Below, in pieces: positions 26,276 through 34,774 of a stretch of 59,386 nucleotides of DNA (positions within the stretch are counted from its first letter, which is position 1; each line of letters opens with the position of its first letter). The translations under genes were made by a program, and so were the position numbers. Source of the DNA: Gammaproteobacteria bacterium (GTDB taxonomy: Bacteria > Pseudomonadota > Gammaproteobacteria > CAIRSR01); the NCBI GenBank assembly GCA_963575715.1, contig CAUYTW010000308.1, positions 1 through 59,386 on the forward strand, in the 5' to 3' direction. The notes beneath the pieces are model-generated. The model was not told the DNA's origin, did no database searches, and was given only the letters and a program-made list of their open reading frames with translations.

Positions 26276-27229
26276 TCAAGTCCCTCGCCGCCGCTCTACT
26301 AATTCTCGAATTCGAGACGAACAGATAATCTCCAACGCCTGTTTTAAGGATCCTCCTGGTATCACCAATGTATTTGGTCGCGACATGAAGGAATCATGGA
26401 TGCGCGTAAGCAAATTGGGAAAATCAAAACCTTTCGGTTCCCGAAAACGCGCCACAATAAAACTTTCGTCCGCCGTAGGCACTTCATTGGCAACAAAAGG
26501 ATTAGAGGTATCGATAATAGGAATACGCTGAAAATTGATATCGGTGAGAGAGAATTGAGGAATAATGTAGCGGAGATAATCAGGCATGTGTTGCAAAATA
26601 GTCGCAACTACCGCTTCTTGACTGGCTCCTTTCAGAGTTACATCGCTGTGGATTTTCTGTATCCATTCTAGGTTAATAATAGGTACCACGCCGATGAGTA
26701 AATCTACCCAGCGGGCCACGTCTACTCCTGCGTCAGTTTGAGATTCAAGCTTCATCCGTTCACGAATTATCCTGGGATTGTGAGAAATCCCCATGGAACG
26801 CCGACTCCAGGATGCTTCAATGCAACCACCATGAAGTCCTTCATAAAATAACAAATCAGACTCCAACGGTAGATCGCGCCAAGGAGTAAAAGTGCCAGGT
26901 GGATAGTGTAAGCGTTCAGCAATCTCGTCATTTTCTATATATTCACGGATAAGTCCGGTACCGGTCCGCGAATATTCTTGAAATAATCCTTCTAGGCGAT
27001 CAAAAAGATTGGCTTCTGGACCAAAATGACTAATGGGACGCCCCATTGCGATGGCAGCAGCGGATTGTTGTTTCATCTGAAGACGATCAAAACGACGAAA
27101 GGCATTACCATCGACGTAAACCGCGTTGAGTCCTTCCCGTCTAAAAATATCCTGAAAAGCGCGTTTGACGGTGGTAGTTCCCGCTCCTGACGAGCCTGTT
27201 ACTGCGACAATGGGATGCTTGATGGACAT
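26276..27229 (-). CDS. prkB: Phosphoribulokinase, class I
   Basis: A kinase converting ribulose-5-phosphate to ribulose-1,5-bisphosphate. At 317 residues it has the P-loop GSSGAGTTT (about 12-20), YVDGNAFRRFDR, LLFYEGLHGG, VVPIINLEWIQKIHSD and the C-terminal PTADESFIVARFREPKGFDFPNLL. This is the octameric proteobacterial class. RuBisCO genes are not in the window. Similar proteins also exist in non-autotrophs such as E. coli, so a working Calvin cycle is only suggested. It stands alone, convergent with fliP. Confidence 0.93.
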   Translation of the reverse strand: MSIKHPIVAVTGSSGAGTTTVKRAFQDIFRREGLNAVYVDGNAFRRFDRLQMKQQSAAAIAMGRPISHFGPEANLFDRLEGLFQEYSRTGTGLIREYIENDEIAERLHYPPGTFTPWRDLPLESDLLFYEGLHGGCIEASWSRRSMGISHNPRIIRERMKLESQTDAGVDVARWVDLLIGVVPIINLEWIQKIHSDVTLKGASQEAVVATILQHMPDYLRYIIPQFSLTDINFQRIPIIDTSNPFVANEVPTADESFIVARFREPKGFDFPNLLTRIHDSFMSRPNTLVIPGGSLKQALEIICSSRIRELVERRRGT

Positions 27230-27321
27230 GAATTAAGTTCTCATAGAATTAGAGGCAACTGTTTGATCATTTTACCTCCACGGATGGAAAATTTAATAGC
27301 GTGACATTTTAGCATGATGAT

Positions 27322-27936
27322 TCAAGTTAAATTCCAGTTTTCCACGATAATGCGTACCGTTAATGGAGGACGCTCTAATATCAGATGTCCGGGCAATTCT
27401 ATTGAATTAATCTCGCGGTAACGGTCAAAATGGATATCCCAGCCATCCTGACGTAAGCGAATGAGGTGACCGGCGTTATCCAGTTCTTGTAAATCCAATT
27501 CCTCTGGTGCTGGTAGACCTAAGATCCAGTAATGCAGACCACTCACCGGAATTCGCCAACCAAAATGAGTCATCAATAACTCTTCGGGACGCGTTGCTTG
27601 ATAAATAGTTTTATCACTTCGGGTCAACGTAACGCCGTTGATATTTCCTTCCAGGCGTGCCGCGCCTTGACCCATAGGACCGCTGACTTGAAGGTGATAA
27701 GTTGAGTCTTGTTGTTTCCAGATCAGGCTAGCGAACCAACCTTCCTCTTCTCGCTGGATCGCAATCCGTCCGTTAAATTCCCAGTTCCGAAGCGTGCTCA
27801 AGACTCTCTGCCGCGTTTGCCAACGTGATTCAGACTCCGGATTCAAAGTTTCGCGGGTATTAGCGCAACCGGAGAGCAACACCAGGGTCAGCAAAACAGG
27901 GAACACTATTTTTTTTGTATAAATTTTTAATACCAT
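27322..27936 (-). CDS. lolB: Outer-membrane lipoprotein receptor LolB
   Basis: The receptor that takes lipoproteins from LolA and inserts them in the outer membrane. It has 204 residues from the ATG at 27936, chosen because GGAGAAGG precedes it; six further codons upstream are possible. The signal peptide ends in the lipobox LLSGC. The LolB blocks WEFNGRIAIQREEEGWFASLIWKQ, YHLQVSGPMGQGAARLEGN and VSGLHYWILGLPAPEE are evident. The usual neighbour ispE is absent. It is divergent from the signalling operon at 28264. Confidence 0.93.
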   Translation of the reverse strand: MVLKIYTKKIVFPVLLTLVLLSGCANTRETLNPESESRWQTRQRVLSTLRNWEFNGRIAIQREEEGWFASLIWKQQDSTYHLQVSGPMGQGAARLEGNINGVTLTRSDKTIYQATRPEELLMTHFGWRIPVSGLHYWILGLPAPEELDLQELDNAGHLIRLRQDGWDIHFDRYREINSIELPGHLILERPPLTVRIIVENWNLT

Positions 27937-28002
27937 GCACCTTCTCCATGTCAAAAATTATTAAATAATGGCAGTCATTGTAACTGATCTAAAATTTCAC
28001 GC

Positions 28003-28031
28003 TTGACAATACGCTTCGTGTGGATGATTAT
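28003..28031 (+). promoter_or_regulatory. Possible sigma-70 promoter upstream of the signalling operon
   Basis: TTGACA at 28003-28008 is followed after 17 bases by GATTAT (28026-28031) in an AT-rich divergent region of about 290 bases. It points toward the RR-CheC gene. The -10 match is weak, and this rests on inspection alone. Confidence 0.3.
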
Positions 28032-28263
28032 AGACTTTTAATCAAAATAATATAATTAATTTATTTTTAAGATTGGATAGTTTCGTATATAAATTCAATA
28101 ATGTATTATAACAGCGTATTCCAAGATTCAATTACAAAAATGTTTTGATTTTATCCATTGTTGTAAGTTTAATCTGACTGATTGCTGGGTAATTTTCATA
28201 CGATTCCTTCATTATAGCTATAATGTACGATACTGTTCACCATCCTTGATTCAGAGAATTATC

Positions 28264-29271
28264 ATGCCTGTCTCCGTTCTCATTTGTGATGATTCTAGTA
28301 TGGCTCGCAAGCAATTAGCGCGAGTTTTACCGGCAGATTTGGATATCATTGTTGAATTCGCGGCCAATGGTCAGGAAGCCCTGGATCAAATCCGTCTTGG
28401 TAAAGGCGAAGTATTGTTCTTAGATCTTAATATGCCGGTCATGGATGGCTACGAAACTCTCGCCGAGATTCAACGCGCGCACTTATCTTCAAGCGTCATT
28501 GTGGTGTCGGGAGATATTCAGCCTGAAGCGCGACGTCGTGTTATTGAACTAGGGGCCCGTGATTTTATCAAGAAACCAGTTAGTGCTGGTCAATTGGCCG
28601 AGATCATTATCAAATATGGTCTGCGGAAAAATTACGAAGGCCAAAACAATATTAATTTATCGACACAGCGGGAAGTTTCCGCGATCCGCGTAGAAGAATG
28701 GGATGTTTACCGTGAGTTAGCCAATGTCGCTATGGGTCGCGCCGCCAGTCTTTTAGCAAGAAAATTAGGCGTTTTTGTCAAAATGCCAATTCCAACGGTC
28801 AATCTTATTGAAATCGGTGAATTACGCATGGCGTTGCATTCAACTGAACAAGCGAGCGTATCGGCGGTTTGTCAAGGATTCATTGGCGCTCAAATTGCCG
28901 GTGAGGCGCTTTTGCTTTTCCATGACTCTAGTTTCAGGGACATTGCTCGTTTAATGCGTTACCGTGGAACATTGAATCCATCCGTGGAGTTGGAACTGCT
29001 GATGGATGTCGGTAATATCCTGATTGGTGCTTGGCTGAAAGGATTAGCCGAGCAATTAGATATCTCATTCAGTCAAGGGCATCCAATTATTTTGGGTCAA
29101 CATTGTCTGGTAAGTGATCTATTCAACACTAACGCTGCTCGCTGGAAAAAACTATTAGCGGTTGATATTACTTACACGGTAGAAAATCATCAAATTGATT
29201 GTGATCTACTCATCTTGTTTTCCGAAGATTCGTTCGTTGCCTTGCGTAAAAAAGCATCCTATTTATTTTGA
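28264..29271 (+). CDS. Response regulator fused to CheC/CheX-like domain
   Basis: A 335-residue protein. The receiver domain (about 1-120) has ICDDSS, phospho-acceptor D54 in LFLDLNMPVMDGY, VVSGD and the KKPVSAGQ lysine. A CheC-like domain follows (about 145-330). Its first helix shows ELANVAMGRAASLLARKLG, matching the E-x-x-N motif of CheC phosphatases, and the second repeat shows ELLMDVGNILIGAWLKGL, giving D-x-x-N in place of E. A role in dephosphorylating CheY-like receivers is therefore plausible. ATG at 28264 is preceded by AGAG. It is the first gene of a tight operon. Confidence 0.9.
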   Translation: MPVSVLICDDSSMARKQLARVLPADLDIIVEFAANGQEALDQIRLGKGEVLFLDLNMPVMDGYETLAEIQRAHLSSSVIVVSGDIQPEARRRVIELGARDFIKKPVSAGQLAEIIIKYGLRKNYEGQNNINLSTQREVSAIRVEEWDVYRELANVAMGRAASLLARKLGVFVKMPIPTVNLIEIGELRMALHSTEQASVSAVCQGFIGAQIAGEALLLFHDSSFRDIARLMRYRGTLNPSVELELLMDVGNILIGAWLKGLAEQLDISFSQGHPIILGQHCLVSDLFNTNAARWKKLLAVDITYTVENHQIDCDLLILFSEDSFVALRKKASYLF

Positions 29272-29295
29272 CGCCATTCTGGCGGGAGATTTATC

Positions 29296-29775
29296 ATGCA
29301 AATGGAAGAATTCCACTGGGCGTTGGATTTATTGCAACATCTTGATGTTGGGATGATTGTGATTGATCGTCACTATCGTATCCAAGCATGGAATAATTTT
29401 GTGGAAAATCACAGTACTTTGTCATTGCAGGGTAGTCATAGTAAATTGTTGTTCGAAATTTTTCGAGAAATTCCCGAGGATTGGTTCCGAAACAAGGTTG
29501 ATGCGGTGTTCTTGCTTGAAAATCGCGCTTTTACCATCTGGGAACAGCGGCCTTATGTGTTTCGTTTCAAGAATTACCAACCAATTACCGGAATCGTGGA
29601 TTACATGTATCAAAATCTTTCCTTGGTTCCGTTGCGGGCACTTGATGGTCAAGTGAGTCATGTTGGCATTCTTATTTATGATGTTACCGATGCCGCGCTC
29701 GCTAAGGAGGCTCTGCGGGCCGCCAATCATCGACTGGAACGGATAGGACGGAATCGGACGGAAATATCCGAATAG
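29296..29775 (+). CDS. Stand-alone PAS-domain protein
   Basis: A 159-residue protein consisting of one PAS domain (about 8-135; HLDVGMIVIDRHYRIQAWNNFVENHS and SLVPLRALDGQVSHVGILIYDVTDAAL). The start of a signalling helix follows (AKEALRAANHRLERIGRN). In many relatives a GGDEF domain comes directly after this helix, next to an RR-CheC gene. Here the frame stops after a few more residues near a repeated GGACGGAA. It is either a true short sensor or a truncated diguanylate cyclase. It starts 24 bases after the RR-CheC stop. Confidence 0.82.
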   Translation: MQMEEFHWALDLLQHLDVGMIVIDRHYRIQAWNNFVENHSTLSLQGSHSKLLFEIFREIPEDWFRNKVDAVFLLENRAFTIWEQRPYVFRFKNYQPITGIVDYMYQNLSLVPLRALDGQVSHVGILIYDVTDAALAKEALRAANHRLERIGRNRTEISE

Positions 29776-29810
29776 ATAAAATTTTCAATTTTCGCTGAGG
29801 AAAATTACGG

Positions 29811-31259
29811 ATGGCTAATCAAGATCCCAAAAAAATAGAAGAATTCAGTGGCGGACTTTATGACACCACGTTCCTATTGGGCCGATTTCGGCGTCGTGCC
29901 GCCATCCGCAGGCTGATTGTCGCGCCAAACTCGACGGATATTGTATTGCTTGCTGAAGCGTTGGCCAGAAATCATCCCGATTCAGCCATGATCATCGATT
30001 TACTGCAACGATTGACGTCAGATCGAGATCCCGACAAGGTGGTCGCTCTTTGGATAGCCTGGGGACAGGCACCCCAGCCAGCTCTCGCTACGGTGTTGGC
30101 GCGATTGGGATGGCCGGCGTCACGTTCCCTGGAAGTGAAAGTCGCGCGCGCGATGCTGATGCTTGCCAGCGTGGGTGCCACACCGGAAATTCTCCATACT
30201 GTGGCAGTTCTCGCGCGGTCGCTGCCAGTGAATGACGAAGGATGGAATGATGAAATTTATGCGACTTGGGTTCGCTCGCAATCCGATGAATTTGAACGCG
30301 TTATCAACGAGCAGCAACGGCAACCCGGCAGCCCGACTTTGGAGGCGCTTCATGCCCTGGTCACCGGCGCAATCGCTCGTTATACCGCCTTGAACGACGA
30401 GGATGGCGCTATCCTGGCTCAGGCATTTCTCATGGCACCTCCTGCTTTTCGGGATCGCATGGCGCGAACGGTGGCCAACAATCCGGATCGCAAGCTGAAG
30501 GAAGCCTATCGACGGGCATTGTCTGGTGGTGGCATGGATGACACGCGGATGATTGCCAACCTAAAGCTAGTGGGAGACGAGGACGGATTATTTGAAAAAG
30601 TACGTTTCTTGCGTCTGGGTGCGGTACTTGAACTGTGTGACTATTGGGCTAATCATCCTGGTCGTCCCTCGCGGCCCAAACTCGCTGAAGTCGTGGATCG
30701 GGCAGTCACTGCCTATCACGCGCTGATGAAACTACAGACAAAATCGCCCCCTCCTCCACCTGTCTTGCCCGACGGATTGATGGATATCTTCGATTATTGG
30801 CGTCAACAACCATTCAGCAACGAATCGGAAGTCGATTTTCACTCCAAGAACCCCAGCTACAAGGCGCATGGCCTTTATTTAGGTTATAAACGTGGTGCCG
30901 TCAATCGTCAGTTGTTGAGAAACGCGGCGTACAGTCCACACTGGCTGGAGCGACTAGTGGCGCGACTACTTGATTCTCATACCTTAGCCAAAGCCAAGGA
31001 AGACCATGTTTGTTGGGTCTCGGTGTGCGCTGGCGAGGCCGCGATGCTTCAGATTCCCATCGCTGGTACTCCCGAGGACTATCGTCGTCATGGGGATCTG
31101 TTGCAGCGCAGCAACGAGACCAGTCGCACGCATGTCCTGCTCGAAATTTTATGTGCTTTTCAAGGTGCTTTTGTTGCCAGCGGAATCAGTGTTGATGAAA
31201 TCGACGATGCGGTCGAACCCGGGGCAATCGAAATCGAGGAAGCAGATGAAGAATTTTAG
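29811..31259 (+). CDS. Unknown helical protein of the signalling operon
   Basis: A 482-residue soluble protein that I do not recognise. Its composition is alanine-, leucine- and arginine-rich, with repeated helix pairs (IVLLAEALARNHPDSAMIIDLLQRL, ALATVLARLGWPASRSLEVKVARAML) suggesting HEAT-like or TPR-like solenoid repeats over the first 300 residues. A proline run (SPPPPPVLP) separates the last third, which ends in an acidic tail (EIEEADEEF). GAGGAAAA precedes its ATG. It lies between the PAS protein and the HD-GYP protein with gaps of 35 and 12 bases, which suggests a shared function as an adaptor or scaffold. That is inference only. Confidence 0.75.
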   Translation: MANQDPKKIEEFSGGLYDTTFLLGRFRRRAAIRRLIVAPNSTDIVLLAEALARNHPDSAMIIDLLQRLTSDRDPDKVVALWIAWGQAPQPALATVLARLGWPASRSLEVKVARAMLMLASVGATPEILHTVAVLARSLPVNDEGWNDEIYATWVRSQSDEFERVINEQQRQPGSPTLEALHALVTGAIARYTALNDEDGAILAQAFLMAPPAFRDRMARTVANNPDRKLKEAYRRALSGGGMDDTRMIANLKLVGDEDGLFEKVRFLRLGAVLELCDYWANHPGRPSRPKLAEVVDRAVTAYHALMKLQTKSPPPPPVLPDGLMDIFDYWRQQPFSNESEVDFHSKNPSYKAHGLYLGYKRGAVNRQLLRNAAYSPHWLERLVARLLDSHTLAKAKEDHVCWVSVCAGEAAMLQIPIAGTPEDYRRHGDLLQRSNETSRTHVLLEILCAFQGAFVASGISVDEIDDAVEPGAIEIEEADEEF

Positions 31260-31271
31260 TTTTTATCCTTA

Positions 31272-32519
31272 ATGATGATTCCTGCAATAACCAAAAATCT
31301 ATTTCACTCAACTTGTAAATTTATGGCCAATCAAGAAATATCAATAGAACAATTAAAAGTTGGAATGTTTGTTGTAGGGCTGGATGTATCCTGGCTAAAA
31401 ACGCCCTTCTTCAAGCATTCTATGCTAATAAAAAACGAAATGCAAATCGAAGCGTTAAAAAATTGTAGCGCCAAGATTATAACTATCGATACTGAAAAAA
31501 GCATTCAACTCAGAGAATCTGATCATATTAATAAAACAGAATTACCTGAAATAAAAAAACATTATCAAACTTCTCTGAGGGATGAACTGGAAACAGCAAA
31601 AAAAATCAAAGAATCAACAAAAAAGGCAGTACAAAATTTATTTTCCGTAATGGTGAATGGCGGAACGCCCAAAAAAGAAATCTTATATCCATTTGTTGAA
31701 CAGACGGTTGATTCATTATCACGCAACAATCAGGCAATTATAAATTTATTTCTGTTAAAATCGCAACCACGAAAAATATATAATCATGCTTTCAATGTAA
31801 TGAGTTTGTCCTTGTTGGCCGCCTGGCATCTTGGTTATTCGGATGAAGATCAAAAAAGAATTGGTTTGACGGCGCTGCTCATGGATAGTGGTTGGTTGAA
31901 GGTTCCAGAAAAATTATTTACTTTTCAAACAGTCTATACCAGTGATGAATTTTTCAATGTAAAAAAACATGTGGATCACAGTCTTAGTCTTATTGAACGA
32001 GGAGATTTTGATCCCGAGGTTCATCAATCAATAGCGCAGCATCATGAGCGTTATGATGGTAGCGGTTATCCTGCGGGGTTGTCGGGAGAACAAATACATC
32101 CCATGAGTCGTATTGTATCCCTGATGGATCATTTTGATAGTTTGGTGAATGGCTATTATGATCGCTCTCCGGTCATTCCGGCGCGCGCCCTTCAGGAAAT
32201 CTATAAAAAATCATTACTGTCATCTCATGATCCTTCTTTAGTGCAATTACTTATTCATTTAGTAGGCGTTGTTCCACCATCAAGCGCGGTCTTGCTGAAT
32301 ACCGGTGAGCGTGGAATAGTTACTCAGATTAATTGGCGAACGCCATTGGCCCCCAGTGTCAAAATTTATTATAATAAAAATTTATCACCTTTAATGCATC
32401 CATTTGAAGTTAATTTAGCAAAACAAGAAAATGAATCCACTATCAGAAAAATTCAATCGGTGATTGATCCAAACCTGCGTGGCGAAGATCCTGCCGGTTT
32501 ATTAATCTTTGATAATTGA
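31272..32519 (+). CDS. DUF3391-HD-GYP protein with altered HD motif
   Basis: A 415-residue protein. The N-terminal DUF3391 domain (ISIEQLKVGMFVVGLDVSWLKTPFFKH) is followed by an HD-GYP domain from about residue 165. The GYP part is intact (AQHHERYDGSGYPAGLSG), and NHAFNVMSLSLLAAWHLG keeps the first histidine. However, the expected HDxGK reads MDSGW (residues 204-208), so the metal-binding histidine and the lysine are missing. It may bind c-di-GMP without cutting it, or be inactive. Met18 (31323) is an equally possible start and gives the usual DUF3391 N-terminus. It belongs to the operon from 28264 to 34071. Confidence 0.88.
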   Translation: MMIPAITKNLFHSTCKFMANQEISIEQLKVGMFVVGLDVSWLKTPFFKHSMLIKNEMQIEALKNCSAKIITIDTEKSIQLRESDHINKTELPEIKKHYQTSLRDELETAKKIKESTKKAVQNLFSVMVNGGTPKKEILYPFVEQTVDSLSRNNQAIINLFLLKSQPRKIYNHAFNVMSLSLLAAWHLGYSDEDQKRIGLTALLMDSGWLKVPEKLFTFQTVYTSDEFFNVKKHVDHSLSLIERGDFDPEVHQSIAQHHERYDGSGYPAGLSGEQIHPMSRIVSLMDHFDSLVNGYYDRSPVIPARALQEIYKKSLLSSHDPSLVQLLIHLVGVVPPSSAVLLNTGERGIVTQINWRTPLAPSVKIYYNKNLSPLMHPFEVNLAKQENESTIRKIQSVIDPNLRGEDPAGLLIFDN

Positions 32520-32553
32520 TTGGATATTAACGCCATTATCCCTGGGAGGCTTT

Positions 32554-34071
32554 TTGAACCGTCGTTCCCCACCTTTCAAAACCGTGGCTGCCGTGGATCT
32601 CGGTTCCAACAGCTTTCATATGATCATTGCCAGACTGGTTGAGGGTGGACTCCACACCCTGGATCGAATGCGTGAAATGGTACGTTTGGGTGGCGGGCTG
32701 GATGCGCAAGGAAATTTAGATAGCGCATCGCGGACGCGCGCCATCGCCTGTTTGGAACGTTTTGGCCAACGTCTGCGCGGGATGCCATTAGGTTCTGTGC
32801 GAGCGGTGGGTACCAATACCCTGCGGCGCGCCCGCAACACCGATAATTTCCTCAGCCAGGCGCGTGAGTCCCTCGGACATCCGATTGAAGTCATCGCTGG
32901 GCGTGAAGAAGCACGCCTCATCTATCTCGGCGTCTCCCACACTGTGCCAGATACTCCGGGTAATCGGCTGGTGATTGATATTGGCGGTGGGAGTACCGAG
33001 TTCATTATTGGCGAAGGTTTCGAGCCAAAACATCGTGAAAGCCTGGCCATGGGCTGTGTGAGCTATTCCTTGCGCTTTTTTCCGCATGGAGAACTCACCC
33101 CGACCGCAATGCGTTGCGCCGAAACCTCGGCGGCGCAGGAGCTTCAAATCATCCGTCCTAGTTACCCGACCATCGGCTGGCGGACAGCGGTCGGATCGTC
33201 GGGGACCATTAACGCCATTCAAGAAATCCTCATCGCCAATCGCTGGTCGAGTGATGGCATCACCCTGCAAGGGCTTCAGACGTTGCGTCAAGCTCTCTTG
33301 GCGGAGGGAAACGTTGCGGCGTTGAATCTTGCTGGGTTGCAACCAGAGCGAGCACCGGTATTGCCAGGAGGAATAGCCATTCTGATCGCTGCTTTCGAGA
33401 GTCTTGGCATCGAACGTATGATGGTTTCTGATGGTGCGTTACGCGAGGGGCTACTGTATGACCTGCTCGGACGTCTGCTTGATGAAGATGTGCGTGATCG
33501 CACGATTCGCTCACTCATGCGTCGCTACCATGTTGATCTGTCTCAGGCACGACGTGTGGAGCGCACCGCCCTGGCATTGCTCGCCCAGGTAGATGCGGAG
33601 TTTGTTAATCATCACCTCCCGATTGACGAACATCGCAACATGTTGAGCTGGGCAGCACTGCTTCACGAGCTAGGACTCACCATCGCCCACTCCGGTTATC
33701 ATCGCCATGGAGCCTATGTGGTGGCTAATTCGGATATGCCAGGTTTTTCGCGCCCGGAACAGCAATTTTTAAGTAGCCTAATTCGTGGTCATCGTCGCCG
33801 CTTTCCAATGGAATTATTCACGGCATTGCCCGAGGGATACTTTGAAATTGCCTGGAGTTTATGCGTCATCCTGCGTCTTGCTGTACTGCTGCACCATAGT
33901 CGCAGCCAATTCGCGCTTCCAGCAGTGAGCCTTCATTTCAAACCTCACAAGCGCAGCCCACGGATACAATTTCCCGATGGCTGGTTGGACCATAATCCGT
34001 TAACTCGCGCTGATCTTGAGCAAGAAGTAGCCTATCTCAAGACGGAAGAAATAAAATTGCGTTTTACTTAA
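32554..34071 (+). CDS. ppx: Exopolyphosphatase / pppGpp phosphatase family
   Basis: A Ppx/GppA protein of 505 residues that hydrolyses polyphosphate or the pppGpp alarmone. Motifs of the actin-like ATPase fold are AAVDLGSNSFHMIIARL, RAVGTNTLRRARN, VIAGREEARLIYLGV and VIDIGGGSTEFIIG. The C-terminal HD-like helical domain includes WAALLHELGLTIAHSGYHRHGAYV. I chose the TTG at 32554, preceded by GGGAGG at short spacing. The frame is open back to a TTG at 32509 that overlaps the HD-GYP gene. The usual partner ppk is not adjacent. Ppx cannot be separated from GppA by eye. Confidence 0.9.
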   Translation: MNRRSPPFKTVAAVDLGSNSFHMIIARLVEGGLHTLDRMREMVRLGGGLDAQGNLDSASRTRAIACLERFGQRLRGMPLGSVRAVGTNTLRRARNTDNFLSQARESLGHPIEVIAGREEARLIYLGVSHTVPDTPGNRLVIDIGGGSTEFIIGEGFEPKHRESLAMGCVSYSLRFFPHGELTPTAMRCAETSAAQELQIIRPSYPTIGWRTAVGSSGTINAIQEILIANRWSSDGITLQGLQTLRQALLAEGNVAALNLAGLQPERAPVLPGGIAILIAAFESLGIERMMVSDGALREGLLYDLLGRLLDEDVRDRTIRSLMRRYHVDLSQARRVERTALALLAQVDAEFVNHHLPIDEHRNMLSWAALLHELGLTIAHSGYHRHGAYVVANSDMPGFSRPEQQFLSSLIRGHRRRFPMELFTALPEGYFEIAWSLCVILRLAVLLHHSRSQFALPAVSLHFKPHKRSPRIQFPDGWLDHNPLTRADLEQEVAYLKTEEIKLRFT

Positions 34072-34150
34072 CAGTTATGCAAAGGTTAATTGCAAAATAT
34101 GTCGCATATTTTTATCAATTCTTAAGTTATCCAGACTAGGATAATTTATC

Positions 34151-34756
34151 ATGTCATTCAGCGAATTCAAGGATATACCCCAAGTTCAAAAAAAATATGG
34201 AATCAAATATAGAGAATTAAATTTCATCGCAGCCCATGAATTCGCGGTTAGTGAAATTTTTAGCACGGAATTAGAATTTAGTTTGAAAAACCTGGATGCT
34301 TTTGCTTCGGAAGCCGCAAGATGTGAAATCATAATATTTCCAATATTGAGAGAGGCATATCGGAATTATTCTGCAAATCTTTCGCTTTGGGTACAAAAAC
34401 CAATATCATTTGATAATGAACTAACTGGGACGCCAGATTATATGGTTTCCAAAAGATCTGAATATGGAAAATTATTTTTGGATCATCCCATATTGACTGT
34501 GGTAGAGGCAAAAAAGAGTGATTTTGAGCAAGGCTGGGGGCAATGTCTGGCTGAATTGGTTGCATCTCAAAAACTGAATAAAAGTGAAACATCTGTCTAT
34601 GGCATCGTAACCGATGGAGAAACATGGAAAATAGGTTATCTTGAAAACAAAATTTTTACCAAGAACATCAAAAATTTTACGATAGACCGTCTTGCCGAAT
34701 TATTTTTTGCATTGAATTTCATCTTTAAGGAAATAACAGCCAAGTTGAATTTGTAA
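34151..34756 (+). CDS. Predicted PD-(D/E)XK nuclease-fold protein
   Basis: A 201-residue AT-rich gene. The core can be read as a PD-(D/E)XK site: E90, D96 in LTGTPDYMV, E119-x-K121 in TVVEAKKSDFEQGWGQCLAEL, and Q131. This pattern resembles the N-terminal nuclease domain of type I restriction subunits and many small uncharacterised proteins. No methylase or specificity gene is nearby. It starts 79 bases after ppx and ends 18 bases before the UbiA-type gene. Base composition differs from both neighbours, so transfer is possible. Confidence 0.65.
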   Translation: MSFSEFKDIPQVQKKYGIKYRELNFIAAHEFAVSEIFSTELEFSLKNLDAFASEAARCEIIIFPILREAYRNYSANLSLWVQKPISFDNELTGTPDYMVSKRSEYGKLFLDHPILTVVEAKKSDFEQGWGQCLAELVASQKLNKSETSVYGIVTDGETWKIGYLENKIFTKNIKNFTIDRLAELFFALNFIFKEITAKLNL

Positions 34757-34774
34757 CTCCTAAGCGTAATTTAA

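Noticed and set aside
26276-27229. Using phosphoribulokinase as proof of autotrophy
   Set aside because: PrkB homologues occur in heterotrophs and no RuBisCO gene is in the window.
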